Origin: Fructobacillus papyrifericola
Lineage (GTDB): Bacteria > Bacillota > Bacilli > Lactobacillales > Lactobacillaceae
Assembly: GCF_018437235.1 (NCBI RefSeq)
Contig: NZ_JAAMFJ010000002.1
Span: forward strand, 124,001 to 188,000
DNA length: 64,000 nucleotides
Direction of reading: 5' to 3'
The number at the start of each line of letters is the position of its first letter. Positions within the stretch are counted from its first letter, which is position 1. A program made the position numbers and the translations under genes. Below, one piece after another: positions 29,893 to 39,495 of this stretch. The notes below the pieces were generated by a model. The model saw only the letters and a list, made by a program, of their open reading frames with translations, was not told the DNA's origin and did no database searches.

Positions 29893-32064
29893 TTAAATGG
29901 AGCAAGACTCACATTCGTTAACGCCGGCTTCTTGATTATCATCCGTGTAAGTGCGGACGTAATAAATCGTCTTAATGCCCTTCTTAAAGGCGTAGTTTCG
30001 CAGGATGGACAAGTCACGGGTCGTCATCTTGTTCGTCCGGTCATCCTTCCACTCGTAGAGGCCATCAGGAATCGTTGACCGCATGAAGTAGGTCAAAGAC
30101 ATCCCCTGGTCAATGTGTGGTTGGGCAGCGGCATAAACGTCAACGACTTTGCGCATGTCCGTGTCATAGGCTGACTGGTAGTACGGCAAGGTTTCGTTGG
30201 ACAAGCCTGGTGCAGGATAGTAGACTTTTCCGATCATACCTTCCTGACGTTCCTCAATTCGGTTAATGATTGGGTGCAGGGAAGCGGTCGTGTTGTTGAC
30301 GTAAGAAATCGAACCAGTTGGCGCAATGGCGTGACGGTAGGCGTTGTACAAGCCGTTCTTCATCACGTTTTGCTTCAACTCTTCCCAATCGGCCTTGTTT
30401 GGCACCTTGATTGCTTCAAAAAGCTTTTGAACCTTTTCAGTCTTCGGCGCAAAGTCCTTCTCCATGTATTGATCGAAGTAGGAGCCGTCTGCATAAGCCG
30501 ACTTGTCAAAGTCCGCAAAGGTTTCCCCACGGTCCTCGGCAATGTGCATAGAGGCCATGATGGAGTAGTAATTCAAAGTTGAGAAGAAAGTCTGGGTAAA
30601 GTCCAGGGCCTCTTCATCCCCATACATCATTTGGTTTTGAGCAAACATGGCTGCCAAGCCCATGGCACCAAGTCCAACCGCGTGGTTCTTTTGGTTCCCG
30701 TTTTGCACGGAAGGCACCACGTTCAGGTTGGAGTTATCCGAAACAAAGGACAGGGCCCGGATCATTGATTCAACCGAAGCCGCAAAGTCTGGCGTCTTCA
30801 TCATGTTAACGATGTTGATCGAACCAAGGTTACATGAAATATCTTCTCCGAGCTGCGTGTATTCCTGCTCATCGTTCAAAAGTGACGGGCGCTGGGCCTG
30901 CAAGATTTCAGAACAGAGGTTAGACGAGACGACTTTTCCATTAATCGGGTTGGCCCGGTTAACCGTATCCACGTTCATGATGTATGGATAGCCGGATTCC
31001 TGCTGCAACTTTGAGATTTCTTCTTCGACCATTCGGGCCGAAACCATCTTGTGGTGAATCTTATCATTGTTGAGCAGGTTATCGTATTCGGCCGTGATGT
31101 CCACGTAGTTAAAGGGTACACCGTATTCACGTTCGACGTCGGCTGGTGAGAACAGAGCCATTTCCTTGTTTGCCTTGGTCAGTTCGTAGAACTTGTCAGG
31201 CACAATCAACCCGAGTGACAAAGTCTTCACACGAACCTTTTCGTCGGCGTTTTCCTTCTTCGTGGCCATGAAGGTCATCAAATCGGGGTGGAAGATGTTC
31301 AGGTAAGCCACACCGGCTCCCTGACGAGCGCCAACTTGAGAAGAAAAAGTAAAGGAGTCTTCCAATAGCTTCATGATTGGCACGATTCCACCAGCAGAGT
31401 TGGCAATCCCCATCACGGGTGCCCCTGCTTCACGAACGTTGGACAAGTTGATTCCAACACCCCCACCCATCTTGGACAGTTGAAGGGCGGAGTTAATGAT
31501 TCGACCAATTGAGTTCATGTTATCCGTTGTTTGGAGCACAAAGCAGGATACCAATTCCCCACGGCGGGCACGACCGGCGTTCAAGAAGGAAGGCGTGGCC
31601 GGCTGATAACGCTGGTGAATCATTTCGTTGGCCAATGACATGGCCAAGTCTTCGTTTCCATCCGCATAGAAGAGGGCGTTAACGGCCACTCGATCAAGAT
31701 AGGATTCAACGTAGTAGGCCTTATCATTGGTCTTTTGCGCATACTGGTTATAGAACTTAAAGGCGGCCATGAAGGAAGCAAAGTGGAAGTCTTCCCCCTC
31801 AAGAAAGGCGTAGAGCTTTTCGATGAAGGCCATCTTGTACTTCTTAACGAAGCCCTCTTCCAAAAAGTCGTTTTCAATCATCCAATCAAAACGGGCCGCA
31901 ACTGAAGGAAAAGTCTTCATGTTTGGCTTAACGTTTTCTTCCATGAAAGCCTGGAGTGCTTCCTGGTCTTTTTCGAGCTGAATTTGCCCATCTTTTGGAA
32001 TGTTGACTTCGTTGTTAAGATCAAAATACTTAACATTCGCTAGGTCGATATCGAGTAATGACAT
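29893..32064 (-). CDS. nrdE: Class Ib ribonucleotide reductase, alpha subunit
   Basis: A 723-residue catalytic subunit, the usual NrdE length. The start at 32064 follows AAAGGAATTCC. Active-site Cys in SCFVLQTTDNMNSIGR, the finger-loop region VVSSNLCSEI, Tyr pair near FYVRTYTDD-like C-terminal segment and the terminal redox pair in NECESCSI, which is reduced by NrdH. There is no N-terminal ATP-cone, as expected for class Ib. It reduces ribonucleoside diphosphates for DNA synthesis. Confidence 0.95.
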   Translation of the reverse strand: MSLLDIDLANVKYFDLNNEVNIPKDGQIQLEKDQEALQAFMEENVKPNMKTFPSVAARFDWMIENDFLEEGFVKKYKMAFIEKLYAFLEGEDFHFASFMAAFKFYNQYAQKTNDKAYYVESYLDRVAVNALFYADGNEDLAMSLANEMIHQRYQPATPSFLNAGRARRGELVSCFVLQTTDNMNSIGRIINSALQLSKMGGGVGINLSNVREAGAPVMGIANSAGGIVPIMKLLEDSFTFSSQVGARQGAGVAYLNIFHPDLMTFMATKKENADEKVRVKTLSLGLIVPDKFYELTKANKEMALFSPADVEREYGVPFNYVDITAEYDNLLNNDKIHHKMVSARMVEEEISKLQQESGYPYIMNVDTVNRANPINGKVVSSNLCSEILQAQRPSLLNDEQEYTQLGEDISCNLGSINIVNMMKTPDFAASVESMIRALSFVSDNSNLNVVPSVQNGNQKNHAVGLGAMGLAAMFAQNQMMYGDEEALDFTQTFFSTLNYYSIMASMHIAEDRGETFADFDKSAYADGSYFDQYMEKDFAPKTEKVQKLFEAIKVPNKADWEELKQNVMKNGLYNAYRHAIAPTGSISYVNNTTASLHPIINRIEERQEGMIGKVYYPAPGLSNETLPYYQSAYDTDMRKVVDVYAAAQPHIDQGMSLTYFMRSTIPDGLYEWKDDRTNKMTTRDLSILRNYAFKKGIKTIYYVRTYTDDNQEAGVNECESCSI

Positions 32065-32162
32065 GGAATTCCTTTCAAAATGTTCACTAGTAAAAATGAA
32101 CAAACTTTTTCAAGTTGTCCATTTAATTGACTAGTAAATGAAACAACGGTACACAAAAAAAC

Positions 32163-32393
32163 TTAGGCAGTCAGTTGTTTCAAAACGGCTGGTTGGAATC
32201 CTGAAAAGGCTTCTTGCCCTTCAATTTTCACAACGGGGGTTTGCTTGAAACCTTCGGCCTTAATTTGGGCAAGGTATTCCGGTTGTTCTTCGATGTTGAT
32301 TTCTTCAAAGCCGACCCCGAGCTGATCGAGGTACTTCTTGGTCATCTTGCATTGAACGCAGTTATTTTTGGTAAAGACCGTGACTTGTGACAT
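32163..32393 (-). CDS. nrdH: NrdH redoxin
   Basis: A 76-residue glutaredoxin-like protein with thioredoxin-like activity. The start at 32393 follows AGAAGGA. The redox site is Cys12-Val-Gln-Cys15, and the family end motif QTPVVKIEGQEAFSGFQP is intact. It reduces the C-terminal cysteines of NrdE. It heads the nrdH-nrdE-nrdI-nrdF cluster. Confidence 0.94.
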   Translation of the reverse strand: MSQVTVFTKNNCVQCKMTKKYLDQLGVGFEEINIEEQPEYLAQIKAEGFKQTPVVKIEGQEAFSGFQPAVLKQLTA

Positions 32394-32806
32394 GACGTGG
32401 TCCTTCTTTCTCTCTAGATTTATCACCGAGGCGGACTTTGCAAGTCCTTTGCACCGGTGGAACAATTACTAGTTTACCGGTTTGAATTGAGACTTCAAGG
32501 TCTAAACATGTCTGCACAAACACCTGTTCGTCTGAAGCCTATTGCAAGGCTTTTTTGCTCTTTCTTTGTGTTCATTTAGACAAGCCTTTTCTTTCTGTAA
32601 TCGTTCGGCTTCCGCCTTTTATGACAAATGTTACGAAAGTGCAAGGTGCTTCTCGCGCCTGTCTTAAAAGGGGAACGCCCTTTCTGTATTTTTTGTGAAT
32701 ACTAAATGAGACACTTTCTCCGATTCCCTCTCTTTTCTTTCCCTCCCTGCTTTTTTTGCTATAATAGGAACTAAACGTATTAAACCATTTGAAAGAGGTA
32801 TGTATT
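32394..32806. other. Divergent gap between nrdH and the CNNM gene
   Basis: About 410 bases without a credible gene. Minus-strand control of nrdH: a weak -35/-10 pair, TTGAAG and TAAACT, at about 32470-32500. No NrdR box of the usual form was seen. Near 32668-32690 an AAGGG/CCCTT hairpin occurs. At 32757-32765 lies the extended -10 of the rightward gene. The rest shows no clear structure. Confidence 0.5.
32757..32765 (+). promoter_or_regulatory. Extended -10 promoter of the CNNM gene
   Basis: TGCTATAAT, with a perfect -10 hexamer at 32760-32765. The -35 region is pyrimidine-rich and poor, as is usual for extended -10 promoters. Confidence 0.6.
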
Positions 32807-34240
32807 TTGGATTCTGGTCCTTCGTATTTAATTAATACATTTATTATTGTTTTCATCCTTTTATTGGCCGTGCTCTTCACACTGACGGAGTACTCCCTAG
32901 TCAAAGTCCGCCTGTCTGCCCTTGAGGCCTTGCAGGCTGACCGGGATAAGCCATCAAAAAACATTGCGTCCGCCATTCACATGGTCACGCACCTGACGGA
33001 ATTCCTTTCCACTGCCCAAGTCGGCATTACCCTGACTTCCTTGATTTTGGGTTGGGTTGGTGAAGAAACCGTCGCGGACTTAATCATCCAATCCCACCTG
33101 TTGCCAAGCGACATGGCCAAGCCAGTCGCCTCCGTTGCAGCCATCGTGATTTTCACGGTCTTGCACGCCGTCTTCACCGACTTGGTCCCAAAGAACATCG
33201 CCATTGAAGAACCAATCAAGGTCTTGCTCTTCATCGTGAAGCCCGTGCGCTTCTTCCACATCACCCTCTTTCCAATGATTTGGATTTTGGACCATTTGTC
33301 CAACTGGGTGACGCACCTGTTTGGCTTCCAGGTCACAAACGATGACGATATTTATTCGCAGACCGAAATTCTCTCACTGTCTAAAAACGCCGCCGAAGCC
33401 GGCGAATTGGATACCGAGGATTTGACTTTCATGCAGCGGGCCTTTGAAATGAATGACAAAGTCGCCGTTGACGTCATGATCGATCGAACGTCAATGGACG
33501 TCATCGATGTCTCCGATTCAATCGCCACTGGCTTGGACGAGTACCTGCAAAAGCGGCACTCCCGCTTCCCGGTGGTTGCTGACGGTGACAAGGACAAGGT
33601 CTTGGGCTACGTCTTTAACTACGATCTCGTTCGCCAAAGCCGGATTTCTGGCAAGGAACCGGTTGCCAAAATCATGCGTGACATTCCTGCCGTTCCTGAA
33701 AACATGGACCTACACGATGTCATGGACGAAATGGTAATGAAGCGCTCGCCAATTGCCGTGGTCGTTGATGAATACGGTGGTACCGCCGGAATCATTACGG
33801 ACAAGGACATTTACGAAGAACTCTTCGGATCCGTTCGTGATGAAATGGATGACCAGGCCGATGAATACATCGAAAAGCTGGGCGATCGCCGCTACAAGGT
33901 CTCCGGTAAAACAACGCTCTACGACTTCCAACGCTACTTCCACACGGATGTGAAGGAATTAGACGAAGACGAGGCCGTGACCCTGACCGGTTATGTGTTA
34001 AAACGCGATCCCGACTTTCGAACTGGCGATTCTTTGAAGATCGCCAACTACCAAGTGACTGCCCTGGATTATGAAAACGCCTTTATCCCCGAGTTTGCGG
34101 TGAAGGAATTAGACCCCGAACCAGAACCAAGCACGGATGAGGAAAATGACGACCAGTCCGAAGCAGAGGAAAAGGAAAAGGAAAAATCCCGCTTCCACCT
34201 TCGTGATAAGGACAACCAAAAAGAAAATAAAAAAGATTAA
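32807..34240 (+). CDS. CNNM/CorC (hemolysin-like) transporter
   Basis: A 477-residue protein that probably starts at TTG 32807, since AGAGG lies nine bases upstream and no in-frame ATG is near. It has an N-terminal DUF21/CNNM domain with four membrane helices (about residues 1-190), a CBS pair (about 205-330, with DVMIDRTSMDVI and AVVVDEYGGTAGIIT), and a C-terminal CorC_HlyC domain (to about 420). An unusual Asp/Glu-rich then Lys-rich tail closes the protein. The family exports Mg2+ or Co2+. Confidence 0.88.
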   Translation: MDSGPSYLINTFIIVFILLLAVLFTLTEYSLVKVRLSALEALQADRDKPSKNIASAIHMVTHLTEFLSTAQVGITLTSLILGWVGEETVADLIIQSHLLPSDMAKPVASVAAIVIFTVLHAVFTDLVPKNIAIEEPIKVLLFIVKPVRFFHITLFPMIWILDHLSNWVTHLFGFQVTNDDDIYSQTEILSLSKNAAEAGELDTEDLTFMQRAFEMNDKVAVDVMIDRTSMDVIDVSDSIATGLDEYLQKRHSRFPVVADGDKDKVLGYVFNYDLVRQSRISGKEPVAKIMRDIPAVPENMDLHDVMDEMVMKRSPIAVVVDEYGGTAGIITDKDIYEELFGSVRDEMDDQADEYIEKLGDRRYKVSGKTTLYDFQRYFHTDVKELDEDEAVTLTGYVLKRDPDFRTGDSLKIANYQVTALDYENAFIPEFAVKELDPEPEPSTDEENDDQSEAEEKEKEKSRFHLRDKDNQKENKKD

Positions 34241-34250
34241 TACCATGTAA

Positions 34251-34285
34251 AAGAAAAACCCAGTCCTTAAGGACTGGGTTTTTCT
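34251..34285. terminator. Bidirectional terminator, CNNM gene and UvrA-like gene
   Basis: AAACCCAGTCC-ttaa-GGACTGGGTTT with T-runs on both strands. Confidence 0.85.
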
Positions 34286-34291
34286 TTTACT

Positions 34292-36820
34292 TTAATAAGC
34301 AATGTGGAACTTATCAACGTGTTCTTTTAGGTACCGTAAGGTCAAACTGTTGGTCTTTTCTTTCAGCAAGTCAAACACCTGTCCTTCAGCCATCAACTGG
34401 CCCCCGGCAGACCCGCCACGCGGTCCAAGGTCAATCAAGTAGTCCGCGTTGGTCATCAAATCCAAGTCGTGGGTGATGATTAGGATTGTTGCTCCCTTAG
34501 CCTTCAGCTTGTTAAAGACTTTAAACAGGGTCGCCCCGTCCGTTGGGTGCAAGCCGATGGTTGGTTCGTCAAAGACAAAGAGCGTCTGCTTCTGAGACTT
34601 ATTCAAGTGTTTCACTAGCTTAAGACGCTGAGCCTCTCCACCAGAAAGAGAAGGTGTGCTCTGCCCAAGCTGAAGGTAGTCCAGCCCAATTTCTTGAAGC
34701 AGTTTGAGTTCTTTTTCAATCTTTGGCTCCTCTGAAAAGACGGGCAGCGCTTCTTCGACCGACAGGTTCAAGACATCGACGATGGAATAACCATGCCACT
34801 TAATTGCCGCGATTTCAGGTTTAAAACGGTTCCCCTGACAAACCGGACAAAGCTCTTCAATATCGGCCAAGTACTGCACGTCCAAACCGACCATGCCCAA
34901 ACCACCACAGTTTGGGCAGGCCCCCGCCTTACTGTTATAAGAAAAGTTTGCTAATCCATAGCCTTTTTCCTTCGCCTCAGGTAGGTCAGCAAAGAGATGG
35001 CGCAGGTGATCCATAATCGTCGTGTAGGTCGCAACCGAAGAGCGGGTGTTCTTCCCAACCGGTTTGGCGTCAACGGACACCACGTGCTTCAAGTTTGTCT
35101 TCAGGCTCTTCACCTGCTTTGGCAACTTTTTCTGATTTTCCAGTGCGGGTACTAGTGAATCCAGAATCAAGGAGGACTTGCCGGCACCGGAAAAGCCAGT
35201 GACAGTGGTCATTTCATGTTCTGGGAATTTGACTTTCACATCCTTGATGTTGTAAAAGTCAGCAACCTCCATAGCCGTTTCTTCGCCTTTTATAGGCGCC
35301 ACCGGCGCCGTTTTTTCAAGAATAATCTTTGCCTTTCCCGACAAGTAGGGGCCAATCAGCGAATCCTTGTTCTTCTGCAGCTCCGCCGGTGTCCCCTGTG
35401 CGATGATGTTACCACCCTTCACACCGGAATCCGGCCCAACTTCAATAATCCAGTCGGCAGCGCCAATCAGGTCTACGTTGTGGTCCACGACCACCAGCGA
35501 GTTCCCCTGCGCAATCAATTCACGGAAAACCGAAATCAACCCCTTCACGTTGTCTGGGTGTAGCCCAATCGACGGCTCATCCAAGACGTAAAGCACGCCC
35601 GTCGTCTCGGTTCTCAATGTTTTAGCCAGCTGAATCCGTTGCCGTTCCCCAGTCGACAGTGTGTTACCAGACCGTGATAAGGACAGATAGTCCAGCCCGA
35701 GTTGCAGCAGCGGGCGCAGGTTGTTCGTTAACTCCGAAAAGATCGCCCTGGCCATCTTTTGCATGTTTTCTGGCAGTGTTTTCAAGGTCTCATCCCGCCA
35801 GTCCTGCAGAGAACCAAGCGTGAGGTCGGCCACCTCCGCAATGTTTTTTCCATTCACCGTCTGCTTCAGCAATTCTGGTTTAATCCGGCTACCATGACAA
35901 GTCGGACAGGTTTTAAAGAGGAAAAACTTATTCAGACGCTTGATTGCCCCCTCGGACTTGACCGTTGCCAGGGAATCGCGAATGGCATCGTAGGCGTTTT
36001 CATAAAGGGAGTTATTGTTGTTATACACACGACCCGTTGATGTATGCAAGTCGACCGGATAGCGCTTCTTTTCACCATGTAAGACAAAGTCCTTTTCCTT
36101 GTCCGTCAAATCCTTAAAGGGAACGTCCGTGCGCACACCCCGTGAACGAGCGATTGTCGCCATAAATGCACGGCCCGGCAAACGCCATGGCGCAACGGCT
36201 CCCTCGTCGATGGTCATGTTCTCATCCTTAATAATCGCATCATCATCAATTTCGCGTACCTGCCCCGTTCCATGACAGGTCAGGCAGGCACCGTTTCCAT
36301 TGAAGGCAAAGTCAGCGGCGGTTGGAATTTTAAAGCTGACGCCACAGGTCGGACAGTCGATTGTCCAGGAATCTTGTTCATCAGACGACGATGCCTTATC
36401 GAAGGCCTGGGCAATTGAAATCGAAGGGGCCACGCGGTGTCCGTTTGGACAAACTGGCGAACCCAACCGTGAAAAGACGAGGCGAACGACGTTGAAAATC
36501 TCAGACATCGAGCCAACCGTTGACCGTTCAGAAGGAACACCCGGTCGCTGTCGCAGCGCAATGGCGGAAGGAATGTGTTTGACTTCTCGCACGTCGGCCC
36601 GGCTGCTTTGACCAATTCGTCGGCGGGTGTAGGTGGACAAGGCCTCCAGATAGCGACGTGACCCCTCGGCATAGAGAATGCCCATAGCCAAGGAGGACTT
36701 TCCTGAACCAGACGGCCCCGAAATGGCTACGAACTGATTTAACGGAATGTCGACATCAATGTTTTTCAGGTTGTGGACACGTCCACCGCGAACTTCAATT
36801 TGCTCAATTTTTTGGGGCAT
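34292..36820 (-). CDS. UvrA-like ABC ATPase (class II, resistance type)
   Basis: A 842-residue tandem ABC protein. The start at 36820 is the first ATG after GGAG. Walker A motifs GPSGSGKSSLAMG (about residue 33) and GFSGAGKSSLILD (in the second half), signature LSTGERQRIQLAKTL and LSGGEAQRLKLVKHL, and four zinc-type pairs (CLTCHGTG, CPTCHGSR, CPNCGGLG, CPVCQGNR). It is shorter than true UvrA (about 940) and lacks room for the UvrB-binding domain, as in the UvrA2/DrrC-like group linked to DNA-binding drug tolerance. Confidence 0.88.
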   Translation of the reverse strand: MPQKIEQIEVRGGRVHNLKNIDVDIPLNQFVAISGPSGSGKSSLAMGILYAEGSRRYLEALSTYTRRRIGQSSRADVREVKHIPSAIALRQRPGVPSERSTVGSMSEIFNVVRLVFSRLGSPVCPNGHRVAPSISIAQAFDKASSSDEQDSWTIDCPTCGVSFKIPTAADFAFNGNGACLTCHGTGQVREIDDDAIIKDENMTIDEGAVAPWRLPGRAFMATIARSRGVRTDVPFKDLTDKEKDFVLHGEKKRYPVDLHTSTGRVYNNNNSLYENAYDAIRDSLATVKSEGAIKRLNKFFLFKTCPTCHGSRIKPELLKQTVNGKNIAEVADLTLGSLQDWRDETLKTLPENMQKMARAIFSELTNNLRPLLQLGLDYLSLSRSGNTLSTGERQRIQLAKTLRTETTGVLYVLDEPSIGLHPDNVKGLISVFRELIAQGNSLVVVDHNVDLIGAADWIIEVGPDSGVKGGNIIAQGTPAELQKNKDSLIGPYLSGKAKIILEKTAPVAPIKGEETAMEVADFYNIKDVKVKFPEHEMTTVTGFSGAGKSSLILDSLVPALENQKKLPKQVKSLKTNLKHVVSVDAKPVGKNTRSSVATYTTIMDHLRHLFADLPEAKEKGYGLANFSYNSKAGACPNCGGLGMVGLDVQYLADIEELCPVCQGNRFKPEIAAIKWHGYSIVDVLNLSVEEALPVFSEEPKIEKELKLLQEIGLDYLQLGQSTPSLSGGEAQRLKLVKHLNKSQKQTLFVFDEPTIGLHPTDGATLFKVFNKLKAKGATILIITHDLDLMTNADYLIDLGPRGGSAGGQLMAEGQVFDLLKEKTNSLTLRYLKEHVDKFHIAY

Positions 36821-37058
36821 TATTTTCTCCTGCAGCACTATTCTAATGTCTAGCCTACCGCAGTTTTTAGTCGATTTCAAAAGAGAAAACTAGGCAAAGA
36901 CGTATCGGCTCTGCCATTGCCCTTTGGCCTTTCTTTTTTAGCTAGATCAAAATGGTCGTTGTGACCATGAAAGGGCAACTTTCCCATTCCAGAAAGTCCA
37001 AAAAGACAGGTCAAACAATGGTAAAATAGACCTTAGAACAGATTGAAAGGGAGTAACC

Positions 37059-37733
37059 ATGGCCATTCAACTTTACCTTGTCCGCCACGGACAAACATAC
37101 TTTAACTTAACCCGTCGTCTCCAGGGTCACTCTGACGCACCACTTACAGCAGCCGGAATCGAACACGGACACGACGCCGGCCGGCGCTTGGCAAACATTC
37201 ATTTCAACGGCGCCTATTCCTCTGATTTAACCCGTGCCATCCATACAGCTAAGTATATTTTGTCTGAAAACAAGGCCGGTTCGCCAACTTGGCCACAGCA
37301 GCTTCCAGACTTTCGTGAAGAGAATTTCGGCTCCTTTGAAGGGATTGATTCCCAGGTTGCCTTAACGCAGTTAAACGCCTTCACCGACACCCCATACGCT
37401 GATTACTCAGACATGATTCAAAAACGTGGCATGGCCGGTTCAATGGACCTCTTTGCAAAAGCCGACCCCTACCAGTTGGCTGAAAACTACGAGGCCTTCA
37501 TCAGTCGCATTAAGCGCGGCTTTGACTTCTTGTTGAAGGAACACAAAGATGGCGATCAAGTCCTGGTCGTCGCCCACGGCACCGCCATTCGAGCAATCGT
37601 TGACTACTTTGGTCACCCCGAAATGGCCGGTCAATCAATTACAAACGGAGCCGTGACAAAGATTCATCTGACAAAAGAAGATGGCCGTGTCGAAATCTTT
37701 AATGATAACGAGCACGTTTTCAAAAAAGCATAA
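37059..37733 (+). CDS. Histidine phosphatase family protein
   Basis: A 224-residue phosphoglycerate-mutase-like enzyme. The phosphoacceptor is in LVRHGQTYFN (His9) and the second His in LVVAHGTAIRAIVDYF (about residue 174). Asp/Glu of the fold occurs in NFGSFEGID. The residue set is that of a phosphatase rather than a cofactor-dependent glycolytic mutase. AAAGGGAG precedes the ATG, and TAAAAT at about 37022 is a probable -10. Substrate unknown. Confidence 0.88.
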   Translation: MAIQLYLVRHGQTYFNLTRRLQGHSDAPLTAAGIEHGHDAGRRLANIHFNGAYSSDLTRAIHTAKYILSENKAGSPTWPQQLPDFREENFGSFEGIDSQVALTQLNAFTDTPYADYSDMIQKRGMAGSMDLFAKADPYQLAENYEAFISRIKRGFDFLLKEHKDGDQVLVVAHGTAIRAIVDYFGHPEMAGQSITNGAVTKIHLTKEDGRVEIFNDNEHVFKKA

Positions 37734-37774
37734 GCACAGTCGGCCGCAGCCGACTTTTTTAAACGGAGTCTACT

Positions 37775-39076
37775 ATGGCAGAAGATACACGTACTGAAAT
37801 CCCCGTCCGTCCCGTCCTTTTGGCGGCCTTGCGACAGGACCAAAAGCAAAACCTGGACTATGAGCTAGAAGAACTGGAAAACCTGGCCTTAGCCAACCGG
37901 CTGGAACCGGTCGAAACCTTTATCCAGGCCTTAGACCGGCCAAATCCGGCCACCTACTTTGGAAAGGGCAAGGTCGAAGAGCTGCGCCTGGCCGTCCAGA
38001 CATACGAGGCGGATTTGATTGTCACCAACGACGAACTGTCCCCCTCACAGATTCACAACTTGGAAGAGGCAACCCAAGCCACGGTTGTTGACCGAACTGG
38101 CTTAATCCTAGACATCTTTGCCCAGCGTGCCCAGACCAAAGTCGCCAAACTGCAAGTCCAGTTGGCCCGGCTCGAATACCAGCTGCCCCGTCTCCGGACA
38201 TCCATGTCCGTCTCACTCGATCAGCAAACCGGTGCCGGTGGCGGTGGCTTCACCTCCCGTGGTGCTGGTGAAACGAAGCTAGAACAGTCAAGGCGGCGCT
38301 TGACTTCTGAAATGGTGTCCATTAAGAAGGAGCTGGAAGCCTTGCAAAAAGACGCCAGCACCCAGGGCAAGAAACGCCAGGAGTCAGCCATTCCAACTGT
38401 TGCCCTGGTTGGTTACACCAACGCCGGCAAGTCGACTTTGATGAACCAGCTGCTAACCCGTTTTGGCCAGGGGGCCGGAAGCGATTCAAGCAAGCAGGTC
38501 TTTGAAAAAGACATGCTCTTTGCGACGTTGAACACAACGATTCGGCAGTTAACCCTTTCAGACAAGTCCCGCTTTCTTTTGTCTGACACGGTCGGTTTTG
38601 TTTCCAAGCTGCCCCACCACTTAGTGGCCGCCTTCGAATCGACTTTGCAAGAGGCCGCAAACGCCGATTTGCTCCTCCAAGTCGTTGATGTTTCAGACGA
38701 ACACTACCAGTCAATGATGAAGACAACAGAAAACACCTTGGCCCGCCTTGGTATCAAGGACAAGGCCATGATTACCGTCTATAACAAGGCCGATAAGGCT
38801 GACCTGTCCTTCCCACTGGTCGATGGTGAAGCCGCCATCACGATTTCGGCTCGGGACCGGCAGTCGCAAGATGAGCTGCTCGGCTTGGTAAAGAAAGCCC
38901 TCTTCACCGACCGTAAAGAAGTCACGCTAAAGGTGCCCTTTGCCGATTCGGCCGTGGTGGCCCATCTGCTTGATGATCACGAACTGCTTAGCCAGGACTT
39001 TGACGAAACGGGAACTACGGTTAAGCTGGCCCTGTCGCCCGATGAAATCAATCGCTATCAAAAATACATTCACTAA
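37775..39076 (+). CDS. hflX: Ribosome-associated GTPase HflX
   Basis: A 433-residue GTPase. N-terminal HflX domain (AALRQDQKQNLDYELEEL, then NPATYFGKGKVEEL), Gly-rich linker (GAGGGGFTSRGAGETKLE, about residues 153-170), and G domain with G1 GYTNAGKS (213-220), G3 DTVG and G4 NKAD. HflX splits stalled 70S ribosomes in stress. It follows the histidine phosphatase by 41 bases and may share its transcript; a strong terminator follows. Confidence 0.95.
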   Translation: MAEDTRTEIPVRPVLLAALRQDQKQNLDYELEELENLALANRLEPVETFIQALDRPNPATYFGKGKVEELRLAVQTYEADLIVTNDELSPSQIHNLEEATQATVVDRTGLILDIFAQRAQTKVAKLQVQLARLEYQLPRLRTSMSVSLDQQTGAGGGGFTSRGAGETKLEQSRRRLTSEMVSIKKELEALQKDASTQGKKRQESAIPTVALVGYTNAGKSTLMNQLLTRFGQGAGSDSSKQVFEKDMLFATLNTTIRQLTLSDKSRFLLSDTVGFVSKLPHHLVAAFESTLQEAANADLLLQVVDVSDEHYQSMMKTTENTLARLGIKDKAMITVYNKADKADLSFPLVDGEAAITISARDRQSQDELLGLVKKALFTDRKEVTLKVPFADSAVVAHLLDDHELLSQDFDETGTTVKLALSPDEINRYQKYIH

Positions 39077-39110
39077 AAAAAAGCCGCTCGATTAAGAGCG
39101 GCTTTTTTAT
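39076..39110 (+). terminator. Terminator after hflX
   Basis: GCCGCTC-gattaa-GAGCGGC followed by TTTTTT. Confidence 0.88.
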
Positions 39111-39119
39111 TTTGCAAAT

Positions 39120-39144
39120 TAAAAGGCAGACCCAAAGGTCTGCC
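39120..39144 (-). terminator. Terminator of the tRNA-Tyr/tRNA-Gln unit
   Basis: GGCAGACC pairs with GGTCTGCC over a four-base loop; T-rich sequence follows on the minus strand. Confidence 0.75.
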
Positions 39145-39168
39145 AAAAGTGATTGCCAAAACGGCTTA

Positions 39169-39240
39169 TTGCCCCTGCTGGGATCGAACCAGCGCATGGA
39201 GGTACCAAAAACCTCTGCCTTACCACTTGGCCAAGGGGCA
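39169..39240 (-). tRNA. tRNA-Gln (anticodon TTG)
   Basis: A 72-base tRNA: acceptor TGCCCCT/AGGGGCA, D-arm with GCC/GGC, anticodon stem GAGGT/ACCTC with loop TTTTGGT (anticodon TTG), T-arm GCTGG/CCAGC with loop TTCGATC, and A73. CCA is not encoded. The second tRNA of a two-gene unit. Confidence 0.93.
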
Positions 39241-39273
39241 ATCGTAAGATACCAGCTACTTATGCAGCAGCGA

Positions 39274-39356
39274 TGGGAGCGGTAGGATTCGAACCTACGA
39301 ACCCGAAGGAACGGAGTTACAGTCCGTCGCGTTTAGCCAGACTTCGCTACACTCCC
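39274..39356 (-). tRNA. tRNA-Tyr (anticodon GTA)
   Basis: An 83-base class II tRNA: acceptor GGGAGTG/CGCTCCC, anticodon stem ACGGA/TCCGT with loop CTGTAAC (anticodon GTA), long variable arm, T-arm GTAGG/CCTAC with TTCGAAT, A73. CCA is not encoded. Confidence 0.94.
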
Positions 39357-39376
39357 GAATGCCTTACGACTTAAAT

Positions 39377-39405
39377 ATTATATCAAGGCTGGCCTGTCCC
39401 TGCAA
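39377..39405 (-). promoter_or_regulatory. Promoter of the tRNA-Tyr/tRNA-Gln unit
   Basis: -35 TTGCAG (39400-39405) and -10 TATAAT (39377-39382) with 17 bases between and an extended TG motif before the -10. Confidence 0.85.
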
Positions 39406-39450
39406 GACTTTTTCGTGATTTCTTTTGAAATAGGCCGCCATTTGGGCAGT

Positions 39451-39484
39451 AAAAAAGGGAGACGAACGAATCGTCTCCCTTTTT
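39451..39484 (-). terminator. Terminator after the MMPL transporter gene
   Basis: GGGAGACGA/TCGTCTCCC with a five-base loop and a T-run on the minus strand. Confidence 0.85.
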
Positions 39485-39495
39485 CGATTATTCAA

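Noticed and set aside
32538-32560. Plus-strand terminator near nrdH
   Set aside because: Only a four-base stem before the T-run and no gene upstream to terminate.
32572-32976. 134-residue minus-strand frame upstream of nrdH
   Set aside because: It crosses the promoter and the 5' part of the CNNM gene; composition is not protein-like and no ribosome site is present.
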